Shown here: piece by piece, positions 12,701-20,916 of the stretch
How positions within the stretch are numbered: position 1 is the stretch's first letter
How the letters are laid out: every line of letters starts with the position of its first letter
DNA from: Stercorarius parasiticus
Taxonomy: Eukaryota > Chordata > Aves > Charadriiformes > Stercorariidae
Direction of reading: 5' to 3'
Length of the DNA: 64,000 nucleotides
Assembly (NCBI GenBank): GCA_013396915.1
Contig: VWZL01002213.1
Location: 795,532 to 859,531, forward strand
The notes under the pieces: generated by a model
The model's database searches: none
Told to the model about the DNA's origin: nothing
Seen by the model: the letters and a program-made list of their open reading frames with translations, nothing else
Made by a program: the position numbers and the translations under genes

Positions 12701-15700
12701 TTTAAATGTAAAAAGTTAAAGTAGAACTCAAAACGAAAAGAGTAGATTTGATGAAATGATGTTTTTAATTTTGCCACTCTGCTCAGAATGGATATTTTCT
12801 TTTGAAATACTTGTTTTGAAAAATTACATTTTCAAAGGGAGATTTGTTCCACTGAAAACACAGTCAGGTCAACCTTGAAGATACCGTGTTAATCTTTAAA
12901 TTCATGATCGGTTTTTATTCTTCCTGTTTCAGATGGAAGAGCGTCTTGATAAAACACCCATCCAGGTGCTTCCGAACTGTATGTCCAGGTAGGACTTAGC
13001 CTTTTTTAAAATTTTATTTAAAAGCAGGAAAGAATAAGAAGATGGGGGTTTATTCTCACTTGTAAAAATTTTATTCTGAGTGAGAGAGTGTGATCCTTAG
13101 GAAGAAGTTGATATTATGGCCTGGTATTTTGTCTCATGGGTATCTATGACCAGAGTTCTTCTGGATTAAAATATCTCCCCATCATTTCTCCTTCAACTTG
13201 AGGAGCCAGTTAATCCTCATCTGCTCGTGTTCCTGGGGCAGAAGCTTGCCCTGCTTCCCAATGCCTGCAGGGACCCACTGCTCTCCAGCTAGGGGAGTAT
13301 GCAGTTGGATGCCTCCACTCGTTCACTTGATACCATGAGCATCATCAGTTTAGCAGGGAAGTTGACACTTGCTGATTGCCAGACTGTTTTTGTGACACTG
13401 GAAATAGCTATGGTCCTTGAGTTCTGCCCTTAACCCTATCCTTTTGCTGCTTCAAATGACAGTAGCTTTATTTTCTTTGTCAGTACAACATTGTCCAAGC
13501 AGCAGGCCAGACTCTGATCCCTTCATTGCTGGTGTAAATCTGGAAGGGCTGTGTGACTTTTAGTAATTCTTTATTTACACGAATGTAACTTCATTGGCGT
13601 TATTCCAAAGGAAATGAAGTGAGGTCACAGTCTGGTTTGCTCTCTTCACCACTGCCTGTTGGAGAGCCATCCCAAAATGAAATTGCCATGGAGGTGAGTG
13701 AGGTTGCACGTGGCCTCTTTCTTAAGAAAACGAGCTGTATCAGTCCTGTGAGATACATTGCATGGTTGTACAAGCACTTTGGGACGCCAGAAAGGCTAAC
13801 TTCTAATTACGGAAAAACCTAGGTTGTAAAGGTCCTCGGAAGTTACTGACTCCCACCTCCGGCTCAGAGCAGTTCTAGCTCCATAGTGAGGTCAGATGCT
13901 CAGGGATTTATTTTGGTAAGAAATAGCCTCAGGTTGCGCCAGGGGAGGTTTAGCATGGATATTAGGAAAAATTTCTTCACGGAAAGAGTTATCAAACATT
14001 GGAACAGGCTGCTTAGGGAAGTGGTGGAATTGCCATTCCTGGAGGCAGTTAAAAGACAGGTAGACATGGTGCTGAGGGACATGGTTTGGTGGTGGACTTC
14101 TCAGTGTTAGGTTGATGGTTGGACTCAATGATCTTAAAGGTCTCTTCAAACCTAGACAATTCTGTGATTCTACGATTAGTTTGAACTCTGCAGCAAGATG
14201 GGCAGAGCTTTGACCCCTTTTCCAGTAATGGCGATGCTCACGCTGGCACAGGATGGGAAGGGGCAGGATCCCTGCTGACTCCCTGTCTTTCCCTTCCCTG
14301 GTCCCATTTAGAACCTTGTGACTCCCAGCCATGCCAGAACGGAGGCACGTGTGTCCCAGAGGGACTGGACAAATACCACTGCCTCTGCCCAGTGGGGTAT
14401 GGAGGAGACATCCACTGTGGTAGGTGTGAACCTGCACTCTCCCTCCTTCCTTCTCGGCTGTGTCCTGCCCAGGGACAACTGGGGTTGGGCTGCAGCCTTT
14501 GGGCTTTTCTCCAGGAGACAGGCTGGGTTTGCTCTCATGCTGGTTATGACTGTGTCGGGTCCAGTGACCGGGTCTCGCTGCTCAGAAACCTTGGGGATAT
14601 GGATAGCACCGACACTGACAGCCTCACCCTGCCATGGCTGCCTTAGTTTCTAAATGCAGGTGCCATGTGAACAGGGGAGCAGAGAAACTGCGAGAGACAG
14701 ATATATCTTTTGGTCCGCTCCCTGCACACATAGGCCCAGGAGGCACTCCTGATTTGGAGGCTTCAATGTAAGAAACCCATAAAGTTCCTGAAAATGCTTT
14801 GTACTTACTTCCCCCAGAATCCGGACTCCCCCTTTAAAGTATCTTAGGGTGTTAAAGAGAGGGTCTGGTGCTTGTACTCTCTCTTTTCTCCATGTTATAC
14901 TGAAACTTGGAGTGTTTTCTCCAGAATACTAAGAGAGCAGTTGTCATTTCTAATTTGTTTGCCTTCCAAAACTTCAGGAATCCCCCCAGACTCCCACAGA
15001 TATTTCCTGTCTCTAAAGGCTAACGTGGCATCCAAACAAAATAAAGCACACTCCTGGCACAGTTGTCCTCCAACTCATGACATGTCTGGCAAACCATTTA
15101 GGTTACTGGATGCAGTGTCCCTTCTCCACACCACAGGGATTCCAGCAGGCCCCAGCTGAGGTGCCTGGCATGTGGCAAATTGCTGTTTCCCTTTTCAGCA
15201 CCAAAGCTGAGTCTCGAGTGCAGCGTGGATCTCCTTTTCCTGATGGACAGCTCGGCGGGGGTCACGCTGGAAGGGTTCCTGCGCTACAAAGCATTCCTCA
15301 AGAGGTTCCTTCAAGCAGTGATGGGCCGGGACTCACCAATGAACGTAGGGGTGGCCCAGTACGATAACAATGTCAGGATACCCATTGAAGTGGGGCAACA
15401 CAAGGATGCGTTCAGTTTCATGAAGAGCATTGATGCTTTGAATTTCAGTGGCGGAGGAACCCTGACAGGCAGAGCCCTGCGGTATGTTGCACTGCACGGT
15501 TTTAGGAGCACCCCAGGCTTTGCAGATGTGCAGGATGATCTCCCACGCGTGGTGGTCTTGCTCACTGACTCCAAGTCCCAGGATCCAGTGGCAGAAGCCG
15601 CTAAGTATGCAAGGGACCGAGGTCTCTTCTTGATTGGCGTAGGCAGCAGCTTTGTGAGAGCAGAGCTGGCTGAGGTAACTGGCAATCCAAAGCAGACAAT

Positions 15701-18700
15701 TGTCTACTCAGACCCCCAGAACCTGTTCAACAGGATCCCAGAGCTGCAGAAAAGAATCTGCAGTGTGGACAGTCCTGAAGGTAAGACTGTGGTATGGGCA
15801 TTGTAGGATGAGTTTGTCAAACTGTGAGGAGGTCTTCTGAACTCCACTGGGGAGGAGGGAAGGACAGAAGGATGAATGTCCTTGTTTCACTTGTGCCAGT
15901 CACAGATCCAGGGAATAAACTTCCATCACTGCTTGTTATGGTGGATCTCTATCTATTGGTGTAAAAGGGTCATAGATCACCCCTCATAGTCAGTGACCAG
16001 CAGGGATTAATTTTGCCCACCATTTCCACTCTGCTTTCTTTAAAAAAACAGGAGTACTCGGAAAGGAGTACATATATATTCTGAAAAATACCATGTTTAC
16101 ACTCTTTCATCCAGGCTGCCAGGCACAGTCTCTGGATTTGGCATTTGCAGTGGATGCCTCAGCTGGAGTTGGCCTGGAGAATTTTCTACAGCTGAGGGAC
16201 TTTGTCAGGAGCAGCCGTTTGCACTTCAGCATCAACCGGGATGTCACCCAAATTGCCCTTGTGGTCTATGGCAGCCAACCTCACACTGTGTTCGCTTTGG
16301 ATACCCACACGAGCAATTCAGCTTTCCTCCAAGCCATCGACCAGGCGCCTTTCCTCGGGGGCTCGGCCTCTGCTGGCAGCACCTTGCTGCATATTTATGG
16401 TGATGTGATGACAGTGCAGAAAGGAGCAAGACCTGGTGTCAACAAGGTGGTGGTGGTGCTCACAAATGGAGGCGGCATGGAGGATGCAGCCGCCCCAGCT
16501 CAGCAGCTGAGGGACAACGGCATCTTGGTGTTTGTGGTTGTCATTGGGGATGCGCAGAGGGACACGCTGCTGAGGGTTGCTGGGTCTCCCAACTACCTGG
16601 TCCACATCTCCTCCTATGAAGACCTGCAGTATTACCAAGACCTTATCATCGAAAGAATATGTGAAGGTGAGAGAACGTTCCATCCCCACTCTTTATGCTA
16701 CCAGCCATTGCTATTGTAGGTTTTCTGATGCTTTACTGAGTGAGCTTGATATTAGCTTTTGCCTTTTACAGATGGGGAAACTATGGCATAGAGATCTGAT
16801 GACTGTCCCAAGCAATCCTGTAGGAATAGGAACCAACTTGCCTAAGATTCAGTCCAGTGGGCGAGACAGGGCTTAATGTTACTGGCTCTTTCCAGCACTG
16901 CCAGGTCTAGGTTCTACCTTCCCTGAAAGAAAAAGAAGTTTGCTCTTTTTCTGATGGTGCTTTAAACCTGTAGAATTTGCTGTGCGTTACTGTGCCCCCT
17001 GCAGTGTTGCTGGGGGGGCTTAATGGGACACGCTTCTGCAGCCAACTGTGGTGGTTCCCTGAGTGAGGTCTCTGCTGTCTTGTTCAACAGGTTTGTGCCC
17101 AGGTGTTTGCGAAGTGGCGGGTCTGAAAGCTCGTTGTTCCTATTCCTCCTTAGCGTCCTGCTACTGAAGTTATCATGTAGGGTCTCAAGATTTTGTGTGT
17201 GTTGCACAGGATTTAAAATCAGAATCTCCCCATTTTGAAGCCTGCAGACTGTTAAACTGGGACCTTCAGACAATTTGTGATTAACTTTGTTTGCAGGACC
17301 AAATCCATGTCTCCAAAGCGGGAGGGAAGAATTTGCAAATATTCATGTAAAAACTCATGTTTATGCCAAAAAAAAGAAAAAAAAAATAAAAGAAAAAAAA
17401 TGTGCTTTCTTCAAAAACCTCAAGCCCTGAGGGCCAGTCCCCAGCTGGGAAAAAATTGATGCTAATACCAAGTGTGAAGCACTTGTGTGCCGAGCACGAG
17501 TGCCTACGAGTTGATGGAAATCAGCTTTTCAGAAAAGATAGCAGCCCTAGTTTGCAGACATCAGTGGTGGCAAAAGTGCTTGTAGTTAAAACTCCATGCC
17601 ACGTTTCTCGTTCAAAATAGCCCGAGTTTAACATCTAGCTATTTGCTTTTGTTATGTTTTAACCCGTTTGTAAGATCAAATGAAGAAGCATGTTGAGCTT
17701 CAGCACAATCAAAGGTGCTTTTCATCTCTCGGCGTGCCTATGGCTCCTTCAGGGTTAGAAAAAACTCCAGCGCCATCTCTTTGGGGTGAGGAGCCGGTCT
17801 CCTGGCAAGCTCTGCAGATGGTTTCTACCTGGAGCTTTTCAGCGTGCTCCTATTGCAGTGGTATTTTCAGCTGTGTTATTATAAAAGCAATCTGCTGTAC
17901 CATGAAATTAACTACAACGCCATGGACGAAGGGGAAGAGACGGCAAGGTTCAATGAGTCAGGGTAATAATATATCATTTCCTGAGACTGAATTGCTGCTT
18001 TCATTTCATGTGCAGGTAATCGCTGTTTGTACTAGATAGGCTGGGACCGAGGGCGATGTAAAGATAAGCCCTTCATTCAGTCTTCTACTCCAAGTCCAAG
18101 ACTCAATAACAGAATCATTGTCTGTGAAAGAAAGGACTTCAAAAAATTTATGACTCATGATATAAGTATGTGAAAAACAGACCCTGCCTCTGGACACCTG
18201 AAATACTGTATTTATTCTGAGACTCAGCTGAAGAGAGACCACAAAAAATGATCCAGGCTCTAGGAGAAAAGATCCCAAGCATTACATATATATGAGTCTG
18301 ATTAATGGAAATACAGACTCTTGGGATGATCAAAGGGCATAATCCCTGAAGTGCAGGAGTCTTATAGAAGATGTTACTGTGTTAACAGTAGGCTTGAGTT
18401 CAGAGAAATGGTGTCTGGGCAGAATAGCATGATTCCCCCAAACAGGGACCATGAGGTTATGCTGCGGGACAGCTGTGGAGGTGGACGCATGGCATGTGGA
18501 GTGAAGCTCCATGGAAGAGCTCTCTGGGGAGCAGCTACCAGCTGGAAGAAGAGTAGTTGGTCCAAGAGGTCCCTCCGGCTTTTGTTGTCAGCAGCTCCTA
18601 TGATGAAAGCAAAAGTGCCTGTTCCTGGGGATACACTGTCAGGCAGGATCCTATCTGAGATGTCTCATGACAACAAAAAAGTTGTTAAACCCAACTTGGC

Positions 18701-20720
18701 TTCATACAAAATCAACAGGAACTAAAGACTGAGGTGTCTCAGACCTAGAATTTGACTGTCGAAAAAGTGAATTTCGCCTATCTTAGGTGTAGGTTGAGTT
18801 GATGTGAGGATGAGTACAACATGCAGCAAGCTGCAGTAACCATCCTGATGGATAGCAATAGGATTTATATTCTTTCCTTCTTCCCCTTTTCCTACTCCGT
18901 CTGTGTGCTTTTTCTACCGTGGAGCAAAAGGCAAGGCTAGCAGGCCCAGAGTCTGCATCATGTAGTTGTTCAGCGTGGGAATTCCACACCCTTACCGACG
19001 CTGCGGTGGAGCTTCCAGCAGACTGGAAGCAAATCCCTCTGGGATGCTGCTACTTAACCTAATGTATTCACAGCAAGGCAGCATGAAACGCTGCCAGCCC
19101 TGCTGACAGCTGGGCTCTGCTGTGTTAAAGAGGGTTGGGAAAGCTGTCACATACTTCACAAGAACAGGGCTAATAAGAACTTGGGCTGCGGTTGCAGGCT
19201 TTTTAAGGAGGTTTGAGAGAAAGGAAGCCCAGAATTTTTTCCTGTGTTGTTTTCCATTCGTGCCATCCCTGCTTCCCAGCTGACTTCTTGTCCTTGCTCC
19301 TCTCTGGTGGGAGCTCAGGTCCTCTGCAGGGCAAAGCAGGGCTTGGAGCAGGGCATGTGTCTTGCTCTGCGTTGGCAGTGTCTGGATCTGGGAGGGTTAG
19401 AGGTGTGTTCAGTGCACAGCTCTAAAGGTGCTCCATTTTGCTTTTCTTTGACATTCAGCCTAACGTGATGTCACTCTTTTAAGCTTTTTTAGGAATATTC
19501 GCCTCCAGATCAGAACATCTAGCGAAGTCATTTTTCTTCCTCTTCTCCAGGTTAAACACAGAGGAGTTTGCCCTCTGTGTCAAGACAGGGTTGTGGGTTT
19601 GCACCCTCTGCCATGGTAATGTGGTTTGCCCATCCCGTTAGCCCTATGTGACATTTTCCGATATCTGGGATATATAGTTGCTGTTATTTTTGCAGCATTC
19701 CTGATGGATGTGGGTCCTAGCTATTAATACTCTGTAGATGTGCCTGAGCCTTCTGTTCTGTTTGTGTTTGTTGCAGAAGCAAAAAGCCCTGTGAACCTGT
19801 GCAAACCCAACCCGTGCATGAACCAGGGCGTATGCATCCTTGGGCCCGGGGGCTACCGGTGCGAGTGCCACGGCTGGGAAGGACCCCACTGTGAGAGCAG
19901 TAAGGATCAGCAGATGTCATCCGTTCTGCCCAGCCCCTCTGAACGTATCCCACCTCTCCACATCTCCTTGAGCGGAGACGTGGCTGTAACTCTTGGACAG
20001 CTGTTTGGTGGCTGGGTCTTGGTGCTAATGTGGCCTCTCTCACATGGAAAGTGGAAAGGTTCGGGCTGCTGAGGGGAGCTGTGCCCTGTTTTACACATTC
20101 ACTGTGAAGAAACCCCAAGGTCTAATAATTTTGGTAATCTTCCACTCTGTCCTGTTCCTCTTTTGCCTCTGCCCTGCTAGGAGAAGCGAGCCCCCTTGAT
20201 TCCCGGGGCAGAAAGCCTGGCTCCCTTTTAATGGGAGGGAGCTGCCTCTGTTAGAGTGTGACCCTCTATTGCTTTCAGTGCTTTCCATGGTGCAACAGCC
20301 TCTCCGTTGTCCTCCTCTTCAGCAGGGGAGCAATGGCCCTGCTGGAGGTGGTGAGCCTCCGGCTCCCTAGAGGTGGTCCCATGCCCAGAGTGAGAAGTTC
20401 TCAATTAGGTGGTTTTCCCCACCTAGTGTTGTGCTCTTTACCGGAGCCCAGGAGTTCTGACTTGCACCCCATGGTCTCTGACGCCTTTCAGCTAAGGGCA
20501 AAAAAATGCTTGTTGGGTTGTAATGGACTGAGCGTGAGCTTATCCCTTGGTCCTTATCCCACATCTGCGCTTCTCTTCTGCAACAGGAGTTCTCCGGGGC
20601 GATTCTCCCAGATCCGCAGTCCTTCCTCCGCACTCCCATGTGCAGTGGAGTTCAACTGGTTTGCGGCACTTCTCCAGAGCCCCGCGGCAGACCAAAAGGC
20701 ACGTGGATCAGAGACACTGA
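649..20720 (+). CDS. VWA2: VWA2 (AMACO), spliced gene, 12 coding exons, 5' end missing
   Basis: This gene encodes a secreted extracellular-matrix protein associated with basement membranes. Exons are 649-723, 2759-2892, 5059-5168, 9664-9858, 10236-10366, 11071-11203, 12933-12988, 14312-14419, 15199-15780, 16115-16666, 19777-19899 and 20587-20720. They join with consistent phases into 777 residues plus TGA. Domain order is N-terminal linker (about 1-28), VWA1 (30-210), cysteine-rich segment (216-278), EGF1 (279-315), VWA2 (320-505), VWA3 (513-690), EGF2 (698-733) and a basic tail with RGDSP (734-777). Order, junctions and sequence match the human protein as I recall it (about 755 residues). 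The signal-peptide exon must lie upstream of the window. The tail is about 35 residues longer than in human. The gene converges on AFAP1L2. The identification is very secure; the last exon is slightly less so. Confidence 0.96.
724..2758. other. VWA2 intron
   Basis: This is a 2.0-kb intron. It has an ATT-rich stretch near 812-833. I see no further exon or recognisable repeat. Confidence 0.8.
2759..2892 (+). CDS. VWA2: VWA2 exon: start of first VWA domain
   Basis: The acceptor is TTTTTCTCCTAG and the donor AGG|GTGAGT, with phase 1 in and phase 0 out. It encodes the first beta strand and MIDAS loop of VWA1: [20 protein letters not shown]. The DGSYS sequence satisfies the full DxSxS metal-binding pattern. 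The exon continues through a helix to DIRPDR, which joins VRVG of the next exon, as in mammalian VWA2. Confidence 0.95.
2893..5058. other. VWA2 intron with CR1
   Basis: This is a 2.2-kb intron. Apart from the minus-oriented CR1 at 4266-4612 I recognise nothing. Confidence 0.8.
4266..4612 (-). mobile_element. CR1 LINE fragment, 5' truncated, minus orientation
   Basis: On the plus strand it begins CATAGAATCACAGAATGG, the reverse complement of the CR1 3' end with its short (ATTCTATG)-type tail. It continues through typical CR1 text such as CCATGGGCAGGG and TCTCTGGGCAACCTGTTCC. It covers only about 350 bp of the 3' end, has no ORF, and lies in the VWA2 intron 2893-5058, antisense to the gene. 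Confidence 0.93.
5059..5168 (+). CDS. VWA2: VWA2 exon: VWA1 domain, middle
   Basis: The acceptor is CTTTTAG and the donor AG|GTCAGC. It encodes [20 protein letters not shown] and on to IKRIVF, the second strand and following helix of the first A domain. It keeps the VxVxxxQFS pattern usual at this position in VWA folds. It ends with two bases of an Arg codon that is completed by the exon at 9664. Confidence 0.95.
5169..9663. other. VWA2 large intron
   Basis: This is a 4.5-kb intron splitting the VWA1 domain. The open frames within it are short and show no homology I recognise. No repeat was identified with confidence. Confidence 0.75.
9664..9858 (+). CDS. VWA2: VWA2 exon: VWA1 MIDAS Thr and Asp loops
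   Basis: The acceptor is TTTCTTTCTAG and the donor AAG|GTAGGA. It encodes [14 protein letters not shown], carrying the MIDAS Thr, and then [12 protein letters not shown], carrying the MIDAS Asp. The exon ends in [10 protein letters not shown]. With DGSYS in exon 2759-2892, all three metal-coordinating loops of VWA1 are therefore intact. The preceding 4.5-kb intron is the largest in this gene within the window. Confidence 0.96.
10236..10366 (+). CDS. VWA2: VWA2 exon: C-terminal part of VWA1
   Basis: The acceptor is CTTGGCAG and the donor CCAG|GTAACC. It encodes [20 protein letters not shown] and on to [17 protein letters not shown], the last strand and helix of the first A domain plus the closing cysteine. 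The WEELH.LASEP core is shared with human VWA2. Confidence 0.95.
11071..11203 (+). CDS. VWA2: VWA2 exon: cysteine-rich segment, part 1
   Basis: The acceptor is TTTGCTACAG and the donor TACAG|GTGAGT. It encodes [20 protein letters not shown], then a segment containing CWKGS, and ends in LCPFY. The four cysteines match the cysteine-rich region between VWA1 and EGF1 of the AMACO family. The region has no close relative in other VWA proteins that I know of. Confidence 0.94.
12933..12988 (+). CDS. VWA2: VWA2 exon: cysteine-rich segment, part 2 (56 bp)
   Basis: This small exon encodes [19 protein letters not shown]. The acceptor is TTCCTGTTTCAG and the donor CCAG|GTAGGA. It corresponds to the human WKR.FLTHPATCYRTTCPG segment and completes the cysteine-rich module before EGF1. 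Being only 56 bp with phase 2 in and phase 1 out, it is easily missed by gene finders. Confidence 0.93.
13488..13612. repeat. possible decayed palindromic MITE-like repeat
   Basis: GCAGGCCAGACTCTGATCCC, GGTGTAAATCTGGA and TTTACACGAATGTAACTTCA form a loose inverted arrangement. It resembles the TTTACACCAGTGTAACT-type elements frequent in archosaur and turtle genomes. The family assignment is from memory and weak. Confidence 0.35.
13915..14177 (+). mobile_element. CR1 LINE fragment, 5' truncated, plus orientation
   Basis: It contains the CR1 3' sequence GATATTAGGAAAAATTTCTT, GGAACAGGCTGC and GGTTGGACTCAATGATCTTA, ending in ATTCTGTGATTCTACGAT. It is about 260 bp, sense to VWA2, in the intron just before EGF1. 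It is somewhat more decayed than the copy at 51.3 kb. Confidence 0.93.
14312..14419 (+). CDS. VWA2: VWA2 exon: EGF-like domain 1
   Basis: The acceptor is GTCCCATTTAG and the donor TGTG|GTAGGT. It encodes one complete six-cysteine EGF module starting [20 protein letters not shown] fits the O-glucosylation consensus CxSxPC, and CQNGGTC fits the O-fucosylation consensus CxxGG(S/T)C. Both sugars are known on the first EGF of mammalian AMACO. The exon lies 135 bp downstream of a CR1 fragment. Confidence 0.96.
14420..15198. other. VWA2 intron between EGF1 and VWA2 domain
   Basis: This is a 0.8-kb intron. Frames open across parts of it but share no similarity with the protein. It contains an isolated AATAAA near 15039 inside the intron, which I do not take as a functional polyadenylation site. 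Confidence 0.75.
15199..15780 (+). CDS. VWA2: VWA2 exon: complete second VWA domain
   Basis: This 582-bp exon holds the whole second A domain (residues 316-508), from [19 protein letters not shown] to [15 protein letters not shown]. The acceptor is CCTTTTCAG and the donor GAAG|GTAAGA. The MIDAS loop reads DSSAG, so the third Ser of DxSxS is Gly. The Thr loop ([10 protein letters not shown]) and Asp loop (LLTDSKSQD) are kept. Human, from memory, has Glu at this last position. One exon per A domain is typical for the second and third domains of this gene. Confidence 0.97.
15781..16114. other. VWA2 intron between VWA2 and VWA3 domains
   Basis: This 334-bp intron separates two exons that each encode a full A domain. 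I see nothing else in it. Confidence 0.85.
16115..16666 (+). CDS. VWA2: VWA2 exon: complete third VWA domain
   Basis: This 552-bp exon encodes the third A domain (residues 510-692), from [20 protein letters not shown] to [12 protein letters not shown]. The acceptor is TTTCATCCAG and the donor GAAG|GTGAGA. The MIDAS is degenerate: DASAG replaces DxSxS, the Thr loop reads [10 protein letters not shown] with no Thr at the coordinating position, and the Asp loop reads VVVLTNGGG without Asp. The fold is probably kept but metal binding is doubtful. Confidence 0.97.
16761..16865 (+). repeat. MIR-like ancient SINE remnant
   Basis: TTTTACAGATGGGGAAACTA, then GGCATAGAGA...GACTGTCCCAAG and CTAAGATTCAGTCCAGTGG, follow the order of the conserved core of MIR/CORE-SINE elements. 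It is heavily diverged. It lies in the VWA2 intron after VWA3. Confidence 0.6.
17367..17400. repeat. poly-A rich tract
   Basis: This is a tract of A runs broken by single G or T, intronic in VWA2 between VWA3 and EGF2. Confidence 0.85.
19777..19899 (+). CDS. VWA2: VWA2 exon: EGF-like domain 2
   Basis: The acceptor is TTTGTTGCAG and the donor AGCA|GTAAGG. It encodes [20 protein letters not shown], and the module ends at GWEGPHCES. Six cysteines with GWEGPHC are diagnostic of an EGF fold and match human EGF2. Neither the O-glucose nor the O-fucose consensus is present, unlike EGF1. Confidence 0.96.
19900..20586. other. last VWA2 intron
   Basis: This 687-bp intron separates EGF2 from the tail exon. 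An open frame runs from 20258 into the last exon in another phase and is a shadow. Confidence 0.7.
20587..20720 (+). CDS. VWA2: VWA2 last coding exon: basic tail with RGDSP
   Basis: The acceptor CTTCTCTTCTGCAACAG is strong. In the incoming phase the exon reads [20 protein letters not shown], continues through a Ser/Arg/His-rich stretch and stops at TGA 20718-20720 (43 whole codons after the split Arg). The opening RVLR resembles the human end, which I recall as RFLRRP and stop. The rest has no human counterpart I remember. The identification rests on acceptor quality, phase and this short match. Confidence 0.78.
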
Positions 20721-20910
20721 CACAGATGTGCTGAGTGCTCCAGTTCTCTGACTGGGAACCCTTGCTGCCTCTCACAGGCACGATCCAGCGAGCCAGCCCT
20801 GTCCTTGGCAGTGACTGAGTTGCTCCAGCACAGAGACTGTGCTGAGGCCATTCCCAGTTCCTGCATTGCACAAACTGGGCTTCCCAGTGCTTTCTTTCTG
20901 TTTTAATTGA

Positions 20911-20916
20911 AGTAAA
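20911..20916 (+). terminator. possible VWA2 polyadenylation signal (AGTAAA variant)
   Basis: AGTAAA lies about 190 bp after the VWA2 stop and is followed by a T/GT-rich stretch (TGTGTTT). No canonical AATAAA occurs on the plus strand close to the stop codon. This is only a candidate. Confidence 0.3.

Larger units (their letters stand above)
9859..12932. other. three VWA2 introns (9859-10235, 10367-11070, 11204-12932)
   Basis: These are short to medium introns between the end of VWA1 and the cysteine-rich exons. Nothing was recognised besides the exons at 10236-10366 and 11071-11203. Confidence 0.75.
16667..19776. other. VWA2 intron between VWA3 and EGF2
   Basis: This is a 3.1-kb intron. It holds a MIR-like remnant at its start and a poly-A tract at 17367-17400. 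No exon is recognised. Confidence 0.75.

Noticed and set aside
20258..20734. 158-residue plus-strand open frame overlapping the last VWA2 exon
   Set aside because: It uses a different phase from the spliced VWA2 reading and shows no homology.
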